Source of the DNA: Cyclobacteriaceae bacterium
Lineage (GTDB): Bacteria; Bacteroidota; Bacteroidia; Cytophagales; Cyclobacteriaceae
Length of the DNA: 6,561 nt
NCBI GenBank assembly: GCA_025455225.1
Contig: JALOMY010000164.1
Coordinates: forward strand, 1 to 6,561
Reading direction: 5' to 3'
Below, piece after piece: positions 1 through 6,561 of the stretch; the first letter of the stretch is position 1; each line of letters begins with the position of its first letter. Both the position numbers and the translations under genes were made by a program. Below the pieces are notes generated by a model that did no database searches, had not been told where the DNA came from, and saw only the letters and a list, made by a program, of their open reading frames with translations.

Positions 1-1009
1 TGATTGCTACTGCTTCAGCTACTGTGTTATCCAGAATTCCTTGCCTGGTTATTGTTGTAAAATCCTTGCTTACTGCTGCAGCATAAAGTCTCCGTGATGA
101 TGTTGACCCATTACGATCCGTTTGAGTACCAATTGCCACAAACGGACCATCGGATGAAAGTTGTGCAATTGAAATCATTCTCTCAGATGATTCTGGAGTT
201 CCGGCAAACCGGGTTATCCGGGTTGTGCCGTCATACTTATTTGTTACCGGGTTAATGACATTGCTGCGAAAAACAAAATTTTCCTCATAATTCTGTTCTA
301 CATCGTTCTCATCATATAATTCATCCGTGTACCCAGCAAAATAAGTTCTGCTGCCAGAAAACCTACCTGATCTGATGTAGGCACCGCTTCTTGAATTACC
401 ATCCCTTATAAGATCATCCGGTTCAAATGTGAAGTCAGCATTTAACTCAATGGTGAATAAATCTTCATTCAGATTATTGGGCGGATCCGGTAACTCAACT
501 TCCGTGGTTGTGCCCGATAATAAAAATTTATTATCCGGAACTGACGTAATTGTATAACCAAAATACGAGCCTGAGCGATTAATTGAATCCTTGAAAATAA
601 CATTGAGATTTGAATCAATGCGTCTTAACCGGATATAATATTCCGTTTCATTTTTCATTACATTAGACAAGACAACATAATCTCCGGCAGATGTCGGTTC
701 AATATCCATGGCGATTTCATTTTCACTGGTAAGTGAATCATACATTAACCTAATCAGCTCATTTCCGTTTGGATCAACTTTAACAATGAATACCTTACTT
801 CTTTGATTGATGGAAGAAATTCCAACCAGTATCATGGTTCCATCCGGATTGACTACAAAATCCCTTCCCTCCTGCTCACCATCACCACCATAATATTTTA
901 TAAAATAATTTTCGAATACAGGATCCACATTATTCTCCGTATCGCACGATAAAACCGTTAGAATAGAGAATACTGCAACCCACTTTCTATATAGAATCCA
1001 GAACCTCAT
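1..1009 (-). CDS. Lipoprotein with propeller-like repeats (3' end cut by window edge)
   Basis: An open frame of 336 codons runs from the ATG at 1009 to the window edge without a stop, so the C-terminus is missing. The N-terminus has basic residues (R2, R8, K9), a hydrophobic stretch and the lipobox V-L-S-C with Cys22, which indicates signal peptidase II cleavage and lipid anchoring. The mature start C-D-T-E-N is acidic, as in many Bacteroidetes lipoproteins sent to the outer membrane. The body shows repeats of about 50 residues, each with a 'hhhxxDGxhhhhG' turn followed by a 'hhhhhhDxxGN' strand. They are clearest at about 49-84, 98-137, 149-193 and 276-318, with another beginning near 330. 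This resembles a beta-propeller of the kind found in many Bacteroidetes surface lipoproteins. The start overlaps the upstream gene's stop (ATGA), so translation is probably coupled. No enzyme motif is visible. A role as a sensing or scaffold partner of the upstream barrel protein is inferred from position only. Confidence 0.85.
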   Translation of the reverse strand, partial: MRFWILYRKWVAVFSILTVLSCDTENNVDPVFENYFIKYYGGDGEQEGRDFVVNPDGTMILVGISSINQRSKVFIVKVDPNGNELIRLMYDSLTSENEIAMDIEPTSAGDYVVLSNVMKNETEYYIRLRRIDSNLNVIFKDSINRSGSYFGYTITSVPDNKFLLSGTTTEVELPDPPNNLNEDLFTIELNADFTFEPDDLIRDGNSRSGAYIRSGRFSGSRTYFAGYTDELYDENDVEQNYEENFVFRSNVINPVTNKYDGTTRITRFAGTPESSERMISIAQLSSDGPFVAIGTQTDRNGSTSSRRLYAAAVSKDFTTITRQGILDNTVAEAVAI

Positions 1010-2121
1010 TTCGAACTCTTGTTTATACCGCGCAAAACCATTTTCGTTCTAGCCTTTTTCAACTTGCGTGGTTTATACAAAGGCTTAACATATCCTACCG
1101 ATAATGCCAGGTTGTTTAACCTAAAATAATCATCGGCATGACCATATTCAATCATTGGACCCGTTGATGCATAGGTAGTTGGCGGGACGACCAGGTTGGT
1201 CAACCCGGTGCTGTACCTCAAATCGGCAAACACGAAATCCAAACCAATCTTATAGCGAACCCCCCCACCTATAAAAAAGGAACGATTGAGTTTATTGCGA
1301 TAGTCCATCATATTCAATGTCGGACTCTCACTCTGAATTGAAATGGGCGGTAGTTCTTCTCCATCCGGGTTATCATCTATTTTGGTTGAAGTAATTTGTG
1401 CCTTATCACTGAGCAGCCATTGGAAAGAAAAGCCGATATATCCATAGGGCCTGATTGGTCCCCGCGTATCGGAATACTTAATTGAGATTGGTAAATCAAT
1501 CCAGTTCTGACGATCAATAATTACTTCTTCATCACGGTTGAATTTTATCTGCGTCTTTTTGTAGGATGTATTCATGAAATTCAACTCAGCCGTAAGCGCC
1601 AGCTCCGGGTAAATATTCCAGTCGACTCCGCCTCCAAACTGCCAGCCTATTCTCAAATTATAATTATTATCCACATCACTTTCACCGGTAGGATTAATTG
1701 TATGAATGACAGAGACCGGAGATGTATTACCTCCCATTTTTGCAAAAAGTGTAAAGATGGGCTCAGCGGTAAACTTCTTGCTAAAATAAACAACATCAAT
1801 CGGGTGTAACGCGGTGTCGGCAACAAACTCGGGATTCGCATGCAACAGACTCAGATAGCTGGTTTCTGCAGCTACCGGATCATCCTGTATCAGGTAGATT
1901 TGCGTTAACAGTATATTTGCCCGTAATCGCTGTTCGCGGGTAAATCCATTGTCCAGGCAGGGTTTCAGAATTGAGGGTATACTATAAAACCGACCGGCAT
2001 TGAATTCGGAAAGGGCATAATTAAGGGTTTGTTCACAATCCTCGTTTTGCCGCTGTGCCCAGGCATTGACACACGGCACCAGGATTGTATACAAGACTAC
2101 AATTCGTATAATAAAATTCAT
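1006..2121 (-). CDS. Outer-membrane beta-barrel protein with N-terminal TPR-like domain
   Basis: The 371-residue product starts with a Sec signal peptide (hydrophobic core about 3-19, probable cleavage after A-W-A at residue 22). Residues 27-115 form a helical TPR-like module with two cysteines, C29 and C55, and a helix pair at about 61-95. Residues 120-349 alternate short amphipathic strands, often with aromatic edges, and polar loops (for example about 155-168, 172-186, 206-217, 223-238, 280-290, 294-306, 333-345). This fits an eight-stranded barrel of the OMP_b-brl/PorT-like type common in Bacteroidetes. The protein does not end at the last strand: residues 350-371 are a basic tail with ten Lys/Arg and no acidic residue. 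The gene begins 11 bases after the NTPase stop and ends inside the next gene's start, so it is almost certainly co-transcribed with both. No Shine-Dalgarno sequence precedes the ATG. Ligand and partners are unknown. The TPR part would face the periplasm and could dock the NTPase's WD40 domain (inference). Confidence 0.85.
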   Translation of the reverse strand: MNFIIRIVVLYTILVPCVNAWAQRQNEDCEQTLNYALSEFNAGRFYSIPSILKPCLDNGFTREQRLRANILLTQIYLIQDDPVAAETSYLSLLHANPEFVADTALHPIDVVYFSKKFTAEPIFTLFAKMGGNTSPVSVIHTINPTGESDVDNNYNLRIGWQFGGGVDWNIYPELALTAELNFMNTSYKKTQIKFNRDEEVIIDRQNWIDLPISIKYSDTRGPIRPYGYIGFSFQWLLSDKAQITSTKIDDNPDGEELPPISIQSESPTLNMMDYRNKLNRSFFIGGGVRYKIGLDFVFADLRYSTGLTNLVVPPTTYASTGPMIEYGHADDYFRLNNLALSVGYVKPLYKPRKLKKARTKMVLRGINKSSK

Positions 2122-2132
2122 GCAGAGGTCTT

Positions 2133-5100
2133 TTAATAATCGCTGATCAGCAGGTTAATACAGGTAGTTTCATACTTGATGTCACTTCCAACATATTTTG
2201 TCCACTCATCAGGCGTCATGTTCCGTTTTAGTAACGGGCAAATCTTTTTCGCAAGTAATTCCGGATCCGTTGGCCATACCCGGATCTCGGATTCATGGCA
2301 GGCTGCGATTAAATATTTAGAGTCTCTTGAGAATTCAATATCCCAGATAAATCCATTATTGTTATCCATTTGTATCGGAAGATCTTCCGGATGATCAAGC
2401 ACCCACATCTGCATGCGCTTATCCGAGCCGGCACTGGCCAGCAATTTTCCATCCGGACTGAAGGCTACATCATACACTCCGGCCCGATGCCCGGTGTACT
2501 GACGAACTTCCTTACGCTGTTGAACATTGTAAATCTTCACCAGTCCGCGCTGATCATTTTTCTCATATGTGCCATAAGCCAGCGTTTTTCCATCGGGACT
2601 GAATTGCACTGAAAGAATTTGTGAGTTTGCATATTCCACCAATACTTCATGTGAATTAGTTTCCAGGTTAACCAGTACTACCTGGCCGGTCCAGCTGGCA
2701 CCGGCTAACCAACGACTATCCGGACTAATGGAAATGGATTTCAACTCAAACGGTAATAATAATGTTGACATAATCTCCCCCGTTCTGAAATTGATTCGGG
2801 CAAGGGTTTTATCGGACTTGCTCACCATAACAGCCGTGTTATCCGGAAGAAATTCGATGGCATTGGTAGATCCAGTCAATCCGTTAACGGTTCTCGGTTT
2901 TGAAGAGCCTGAACGTACATCAAAAATCTGGATGGCGGCAGAATCGGTACCGTTAACAATGAACTGTTCGTCCTGGCTTAATGAAACAATTTTATTTGGA
3001 TATGGATTCTGGAACGAAGTCGGTGATGAAGTAAGTGTTTCGTAATTGCCTGTAAAAATTCTTCCATCGGCTCCGGCTGCATAATACGTATTACCGGAAG
3101 GTGAAAGCGCCAATGAATTTATTCTGTTGCGCGAAGGCCCTGGAGTTGTCATAGCATTATAACTGAAACCGGCATTCACGCCCAGAGCATGATATAAGGC
3201 ATTGTAAATAAAAGGATCGTACTTTTTACCTTCATATCGCTTGTGAAAATGATACGATTGCATGGCCAATGCCCCTGCCAAATCTTTGTCGTCATCCTCC
3301 TGTACCGACTTACCTGCCATAGCCTGGGCAATGGTGAGCATGTACAGACTGGTGGCTATTTTAAGATTCTCATTTGCTTTTTGCGTTTGAATTTCCGCTT
3401 CGATCCTTGCCTCTTTTTCTTTCTCCCCGGCTTGAATGGCCAAATCCTCCTGTCTACGAGCTAACTGTAAATTCCGATTCGCCAGTTGATATGCATATCG
3501 GGTCTCTTGAAGTGCTTTTTCTGTCTCAGCGCGGGCAATTTCCAGTTGTTTATTTTGCTCTTCAACTAGTCTTCTGGCTTCATCTGCCTCATTGCGGGCA
3601 TTAATAGCATCTTCACGCTCACGTTCAGCAATTGCTTGTTGATTAATAGCTTCCTGACGTTGTAAATCTGCCTCGATCTGCCCGAGGTATGCCAATAAAA
3701 AGAACAGAATGGCAATAACCGCAGCAACACCCAGGATAACTGCAGTTCCACGGGTCCTTCTTAACGTGCGGTTCTGAAGCACTTCCTGGTTTCTTAATTC
3801 CGATTCGTAATAGATCCGGCTTGAATCCAGAAATACCAATACGCGTTCGAATGCCTCATTATACCGTTGCGCCCATTCCCGGGTAGGGCGCTGCTTTTGC
3901 TGCCAGTTCAAAGCCAGTTGAAGATCGGGAGGTCTCCATAAACTGGTTTTTCCTATCTGGTACATATCCGCAGCTTCCGAAAGCCGCTTGTACATGGTAG
4001 CTGATTCAAATTCTTCGTTTACCCAATCGTCCAGTCGGTTCCAAATACGCATTAAACTTTCATGCGAAAGTTCAATCATGGAATCGGCATGTAACGGAAC
4101 CGTATAGGAGGGCATTAAAAAAGACCTGCCAGGCTTTCTGAAATGTTCAATTACTTCAATCACTTCCTGAACATCGGCTTCTGCAAGTTCAGCAATCAGT
4201 GAAAGCTTACAAGGCCTGCGCATACCCCGGTTATCGGTACTCTTTTCCGTGATGCTCTTGAATAATGTTTCTGCTATTTCACGCTGTCGGGTAGATAATT
4301 CTTCAAATATCTCATTCGCATGCTGCGATAATGCCTGGCTGATGCCACCGATGGCAATGTAATGCCGAAGATCAAGAGGTTCACCGGGTTCGCGGTTTGT
4401 TTTCCAGTAATCCCAGGTTCGCATTAAGGCATGCTGAAGAATCGGTAATTGGTCCTGGTCGTGGCCCATATCGTGCAACAACCGTGTTACCAGGCGGTAT
4501 GATACTTTTCCGCCAGCAACTTCAATGGGTCCACGGATAGCCATCTTCTTTTGTTCCCGGGTCATCTGCGGCACGAGGTAATTGCTGGCATTGATAATTT
4601 CGGTAAGTCCTGGAAACGGTGAGCATTTGGCAATAAAATCCGAACGCATGGTTACGGCAACATAGATTGGCAATTCCTGTTGCCGTACGGCATGCAATAT
4701 GATGTTTACATATTGCTGTGTTTCATCATAGGCCTTTTCAGGAGCTTCACCCTCATGAAACCGGAAAAGCTCTTCAAACTGATCAATCAGGAAGAACACA
4801 TTATCATTAAACTCCTGCTGAAGAAAACGGGCAACTTCAACCAGACCATCGCTACCGTGATGAATGATTGATTTTAAAATGTCCTTATGGAGTTCTGACT
4901 CTTCCTTGCTAATGCGATTGTTTTCAACCAAATAAGAAACGACCGATTCGCACAAGTTAGCGATCGGTGAAGTTCCGGGCCGGGTTAAAATAACATGCCA
5001 ATTCGGACTTGTATGCGTAATGTAACCTCCATGAAGAACCGGTATCAGACCACACGACATCAGGGAAGATTTACCGCTTCCGGAATATCCCATCACACAT

Positions 5101-5285
5101 ACAAACCGATTTACAGAAAGTTTGGTGAGGATATCATCCACCTGGCTTTCCCGGCCGAAATACAGGTTGCTTTCATCCGTTGAAAATGGACGAAGGCCCG
5201 GAAAAGGATTACCGGCATCAGGCTGAATTTCAGCTGACCATTCAAGATCTTTTTCACCTTGTGTTTGGTACGACTGACTAAGCAT
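2133..5285 (-). CDS. Membrane-anchored nSTAND1 NTPase with coiled coil and WD40 propeller
   Basis: The 1050-residue protein has these parts in order. A short leader (1-25) precedes the nSTAND1 entry motif NPFPGLRPF (26-34) and FGRE (43-46). The P-loop is GYSGSGKS (66-73, Lys72) and Walker B is FFLIDQFEELFR (164-175, Asp168, Glu171/172). An arginine-containing sensor-like strand VTMRSDF lies at 211-217, LPILQHALMRTW at 280-291, and a winged-helix end with ELSHESLMRIW at 405-415. One transmembrane helix spans about 513-535, preceded by five arginines within 498-512. A charged coiled coil covers about 537-647, a helical linker about 648-705, and seven WD40 repeats about 720-1007. The C-terminal cap contains the RNMTPDEW motif and C1016/C1042. 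The ATG is the first Met after an in-frame TAA 24 bases upstream. STAND proteins are ATP-driven switches that oligomerise when a sensor domain meets its trigger. By the positive-inside rule the NTPase is cytoplasmic and the propeller periplasmic. No effector domain is present. The exact trigger and output are unknown. Confidence 0.93.
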   Translation of the reverse strand: MLSQSYQTQGEKDLEWSAEIQPDAGNPFPGLRPFSTDESNLYFGRESQVDDILTKLSVNRFVCVMGYSGSGKSSLMSCGLIPVLHGGYITHTSPNWHVILTRPGTSPIANLCESVVSYLVENNRISKEESELHKDILKSIIHHGSDGLVEVARFLQQEFNDNVFFLIDQFEELFRFHEGEAPEKAYDETQQYVNIILHAVRQQELPIYVAVTMRSDFIAKCSPFPGLTEIINASNYLVPQMTREQKKMAIRGPIEVAGGKVSYRLVTRLLHDMGHDQDQLPILQHALMRTWDYWKTNREPGEPLDLRHYIAIGGISQALSQHANEIFEELSTRQREIAETLFKSITEKSTDNRGMRRPCKLSLIAELAEADVQEVIEVIEHFRKPGRSFLMPSYTVPLHADSMIELSHESLMRIWNRLDDWVNEEFESATMYKRLSEAADMYQIGKTSLWRPPDLQLALNWQQKQRPTREWAQRYNEAFERVLVFLDSSRIYYESELRNQEVLQNRTLRRTRGTAVILGVAAVIAILFFLLAYLGQIEADLQRQEAINQQAIAEREREDAINARNEADEARRLVEEQNKQLEIARAETEKALQETRYAYQLANRNLQLARRQEDLAIQAGEKEKEARIEAEIQTQKANENLKIATSLYMLTIAQAMAGKSVQEDDDKDLAGALAMQSYHFHKRYEGKKYDPFIYNALYHALGVNAGFSYNAMTTPGPSRNRINSLALSPSGNTYYAAGADGRIFTGNYETLTSSPTSFQNPYPNKIVSLSQDEQFIVNGTDSAAIQIFDVRSGSSKPRTVNGLTGSTNAIEFLPDNTAVMVSKSDKTLARINFRTGEIMSTLLLPFELKSISISPDSRWLAGASWTGQVVLVNLETNSHEVLVEYANSQILSVQFSPDGKTLAYGTYEKNDQRGLVKIYNVQQRKEVRQYTGHRAGVYDVAFSPDGKLLASAGSDKRMQMWVLDHPEDLPIQMDNNNGFIWDIEFSRDSKYLIAACHESEIRVWPTDPELLAKKICPLLKRNMTPDEWTKYVGSDIKYETTCINLLISDY
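2265..3128 (-). repeat. Seven WD40 repeats (beta-propeller) within the nSTAND1 gene
   Basis: Seven tandem units of about 30-45 residues can be read at about 722-748, 764-791, 805-835, 847-877, 888-922, 931-963 and 976-1007 of the protein. Each has an 'hxSPDG/D' turn followed by a strand and a D/E-x-x-h-x-h-h/W strand end. Units 5 and 6 are the most canonical (FSPDGK in both, GHRAGVYDV opening unit 6, MQMW closing it). Units 1 to 3 are more divergent. Seven units would close one propeller. The SPDG turns of units 5 and 6 are also alike at the DNA level, near 2588-2606 and 2448-2466. Confidence 0.85.
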
Positions 5286-5447
5286 AGGTGTAACCCAACA
5301 ATATTAAATTGAAAGATAGGCAATTGAATGCGAAAACGTGCACCAAAGGATTAGCTTTTAGTTAAAAAAATTTACTTCAACTGCTAAAAATAAAATACAG
5401 TTTCAATACCCTTGGAAAGGTAAGAAGTTTGAATAAAAGTTACAACA
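5286..5447 (-). other. AT-rich intergenic region, probable promoter region of the three-gene cluster
   Basis: These 162 bases separate the stop of the HEAT/cyclic-nucleotide-domain gene from the ATG of the nSTAND1 gene. It is the only gap large enough to hold a promoter for the cluster, because the two downstream junctions are 11 bases and a 4-base overlap. On the minus strand TATCTTTC (5318-5311) is one base off the Bacteroidetes -7 element TAnnTTTG. The nearest upstream TTTG (5347-5344) is 25 bases away, longer than the usual 19-21, so a promoter call is weak. No Shine-Dalgarno motif precedes the ATG. A convincing intrinsic terminator for the upstream gene is not visible, so read-through into the cluster is possible. 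Confidence 0.4.
5351..5387. repeat. Imperfect inverted repeat in the intergenic region
   Basis: The right arm AACTGCTAA (5379-5387) pairs with the left arm TTAGC (5351-5355) plus AGTT (5360-5363). That is nine base pairs interrupted by a four-base TTTT bulge, with a 15-base A/T-rich loop. In the minus-strand RNA the U run falls in the loop and not after the stem, so it is not a standard terminator. It could be an operator half-site pair, an mRNA leader hairpin or a chance match in AT-rich DNA. Confidence 0.3.
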
Positions 5448-6561
5448 TCAGAGATATTCCAACACACTATCGGCTAACCTTACATCATCCGACAGTTGTT
5501 CATAGAACAGATCTTTATTGATGCTGATAAGTTCAACATCTGTTTTGGCGATAATAAAACACGTATTCAGAAATTGAGGCAAGGACACATGCTCGCCTAG
5601 AAACTGCCCCTTGGTAAATGTTGCAATTCGCGCACCTTTCTCATAGAAATCAACGGTTCCCGAATGGATTATGTAAAAGTTTTCATTCACCCGGTCATCC
5701 AACGTCAGGCTCTCTCCTTCTTTCAGCGGAACCTGGTGGCTGAAATCGGCCAGGTAGCTTAAGGTTATGCCTGGAACTTCCTGAAAAACCTGAATTCTTT
5801 TGAAAAACAATACTTTTCCGAATAAACTTAGCTTATCCCGTAAAATGACCTCATCCAAATGGCGTTTCACAGATGGATTAAGACGCATGGAGTGCTTTCT
5901 GTATTCCGATTCATTGATCTGATACAAGCCATACGCGGCAACTTCACATATCAACCTATCCGGATTGAACATGTGCGCAATGAGATCCAGTTTGAAATCA
6001 TCCAGCTTTTGATTCGCAATCTCATACAAAACACATGCTTTCGTCCATCGGTTGGATTGTGTAAAATCACGATTGATTATGAATTTAAGCACCAGTTTAG
6101 AATCTAGACGAACACGGGGATAGAATACATCCAACCGATTAATCTTTTCATTTTCAGAAATCTCATCCAATACCGGTATTACTCTTTGCTTCAATTGCTC
6201 TGAAAGAAACACATCCAATAGTTCTACCGCATAGGTTATGCCTTCAGAAGTACCACTGTCAATATTCTCTTTCACCAATTGAATGGAGCGCGTATCGTAC
6301 AACATGGCCAGAAGCATGTAGATATGCTCAATGTCCTTCTGAATTTCCCAACGAAGGGAACGCACAATTTCACTTCGGAAGCCCTCACTACCAATTTCCT
6401 GGATTGCACTTAAATTCCAACGAATGTCAGCGATATCTGATTCGATCGCATATTTGATTCGGGTTACCTGAGAAATATTGGCTTTAAAACCACATTCCCC
6501 CAAAGAAAGTAGCACTTGTGAAACAATAACTTTGTTGGGATAATCCATTTTCCCCCACAAA
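5448..6561 (-). CDS. HEAT-repeat protein with C-terminal cyclic-nucleotide-binding-like domain (5' end probably outside window)
   Basis: The frame is open from the window edge to the TGA at 5450-5448, giving about 370 residues. Possible starts are TTG at 6560 or ATG at 6548. Both fall inside what looks like a helical repeat, so the gene most likely continues beyond the window. Residues about 1-240 (numbered from 6560) are all helical and HEAT-like, with the motif RSLRWEIQKDIEHIYMLL at 67-84. Residues about 252-370 match a cyclic-nucleotide-binding fold: ENFYIIHSGTVDFYE (293-307), then GQFLGEHVSL (318-327) and a final strand plus helix. The phosphate-binding cassette keeps Gly322-Glu323, but the arginine normally following is absent. 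From memory of the family, Bacteroidetes proteins of this kind can be tails of large membrane proteins related to nucleotide or MFS transporters; that part cannot be seen here. Its relation to the downstream cluster is unclear: same strand, 162 bases apart. Confidence 0.8.
   Translation of the reverse strand, partial: LWGKMDYPNKVIVSQVLLSLGECGFKANISQVTRIKYAIESDIADIRWNLSAIQEIGSEGFRSEIVRSLRWEIQKDIEHIYMLLAMLYDTRSIQLVKENIDSGTSEGITYAVELLDVFLSEQLKQRVIPVLDEISENEKINRLDVFYPRVRLDSKLVLKFIINRDFTQSNRWTKACVLYEIANQKLDDFKLDLIAHMFNPDRLICEVAAYGLYQINESEYRKHSMRLNPSVKRHLDEVILRDKLSLFGKVLFFKRIQVFQEVPGITLSYLADFSHQVPLKEGESLTLDDRVNENFYIIHSGTVDFYEKGARIATFTKGQFLGEHVSLPQFLNTCFIIAKTDVELISINKDLFYEQLSDDVRLADSVLEYL

Noticed and set aside
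2448..2606. Repeated CCATC(C/G)GGACTGAA DNA words suggesting a mobile or regulatory repeat
   Set aside because: They encode the SPDG turns of adjacent WD40 units in the same frame and are explained by the protein repeat.
2176..3045. Several plus-strand open frames of 70-105 codons opposite the WD40 region
   Set aside because: They are antisense to a gene with clear domain motifs, have no family features, and follow from the codon pattern of the minus-strand gene.
5111..5323. A 70-codon minus-strand frame crossing the nSTAND1 start
   Set aside because: It overlaps the well-supported N-terminus and P-loop region of the NTPase in another frame, and its product shows no recognisable domain.
5410..5420. 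CCTT/AAGG hairpin just downstream of the HEAT/CNBD gene as a possible terminator
   Set aside because: It has only four base pairs with a three-base loop, and the T-rich stretch on the minus strand begins about ten bases later, so it does not meet the pattern of an intrinsic terminator.
5859..6107. An 82-codon plus-strand open frame
   Set aside because: It is antisense to the HEAT-repeat coding sequence and shows no signal, domain or start context.
1..6561. CRISPR array, tRNA, rRNA, insertion sequence or attachment site
   Set aside because: No regularly spaced direct repeats, RNA-gene-like folds, transposase motifs or flanking terminal repeats were seen by eye, and nearly all bases are accounted for by four coding genes.

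Overview
The window looks like part of a Bacteroidetes chromosome, most likely from the Cytophagales. This is inferred from protein style and gene structure, not from a database match. The signs are a TPR-plus-beta-barrel outer-membrane protein, a Bacteroidetes-type lipobox lipoprotein, an nSTAND1/WD40 NTPase and a HEAT/cyclic-nucleotide-domain protein, together with the absence of Shine-Dalgarno motifs before the starts. All four genes lie on the minus strand and coding density is high.

In the direction of transcription (right to left), positions 6561-5448 hold the C-terminal part of a HEAT-repeat protein ending in a cyclic-nucleotide-binding-like domain. Its 5' end probably lies outside the window. 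A 162-base AT-rich intergenic stretch (5286-5447) follows; it is the only non-coding gap of any size and contains an imperfect inverted repeat. Next comes a tight three-gene cluster: a 1050-residue membrane-anchored nSTAND1 NTPase with a coiled coil and a seven-bladed WD40 propeller (5285-2133); after 11 bases, a 371-residue outer-membrane beta-barrel protein with a periplasmic TPR-like domain (2121-1006); and, overlapping it by 4 bases, a lipoprotein with propeller-like repeats (1009 to beyond base 1).

The main interest is that cluster. The single membrane helix and its charge pattern put the NTPase in the cytoplasm and the coiled coil and WD40 propeller in the periplasm. The co-transcribed partners are an outer-membrane protein and a lipid-anchored propeller. 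The simplest reading is a device that spans the envelope: outer-membrane or periplasmic events are sensed by propeller and TPR domains and relayed to a cytoplasmic STAND switch. The NTPase carries no recognisable effector domain, so any output would have to come from another protein. The domain calls are well supported by the sequence. The joint function is inference.
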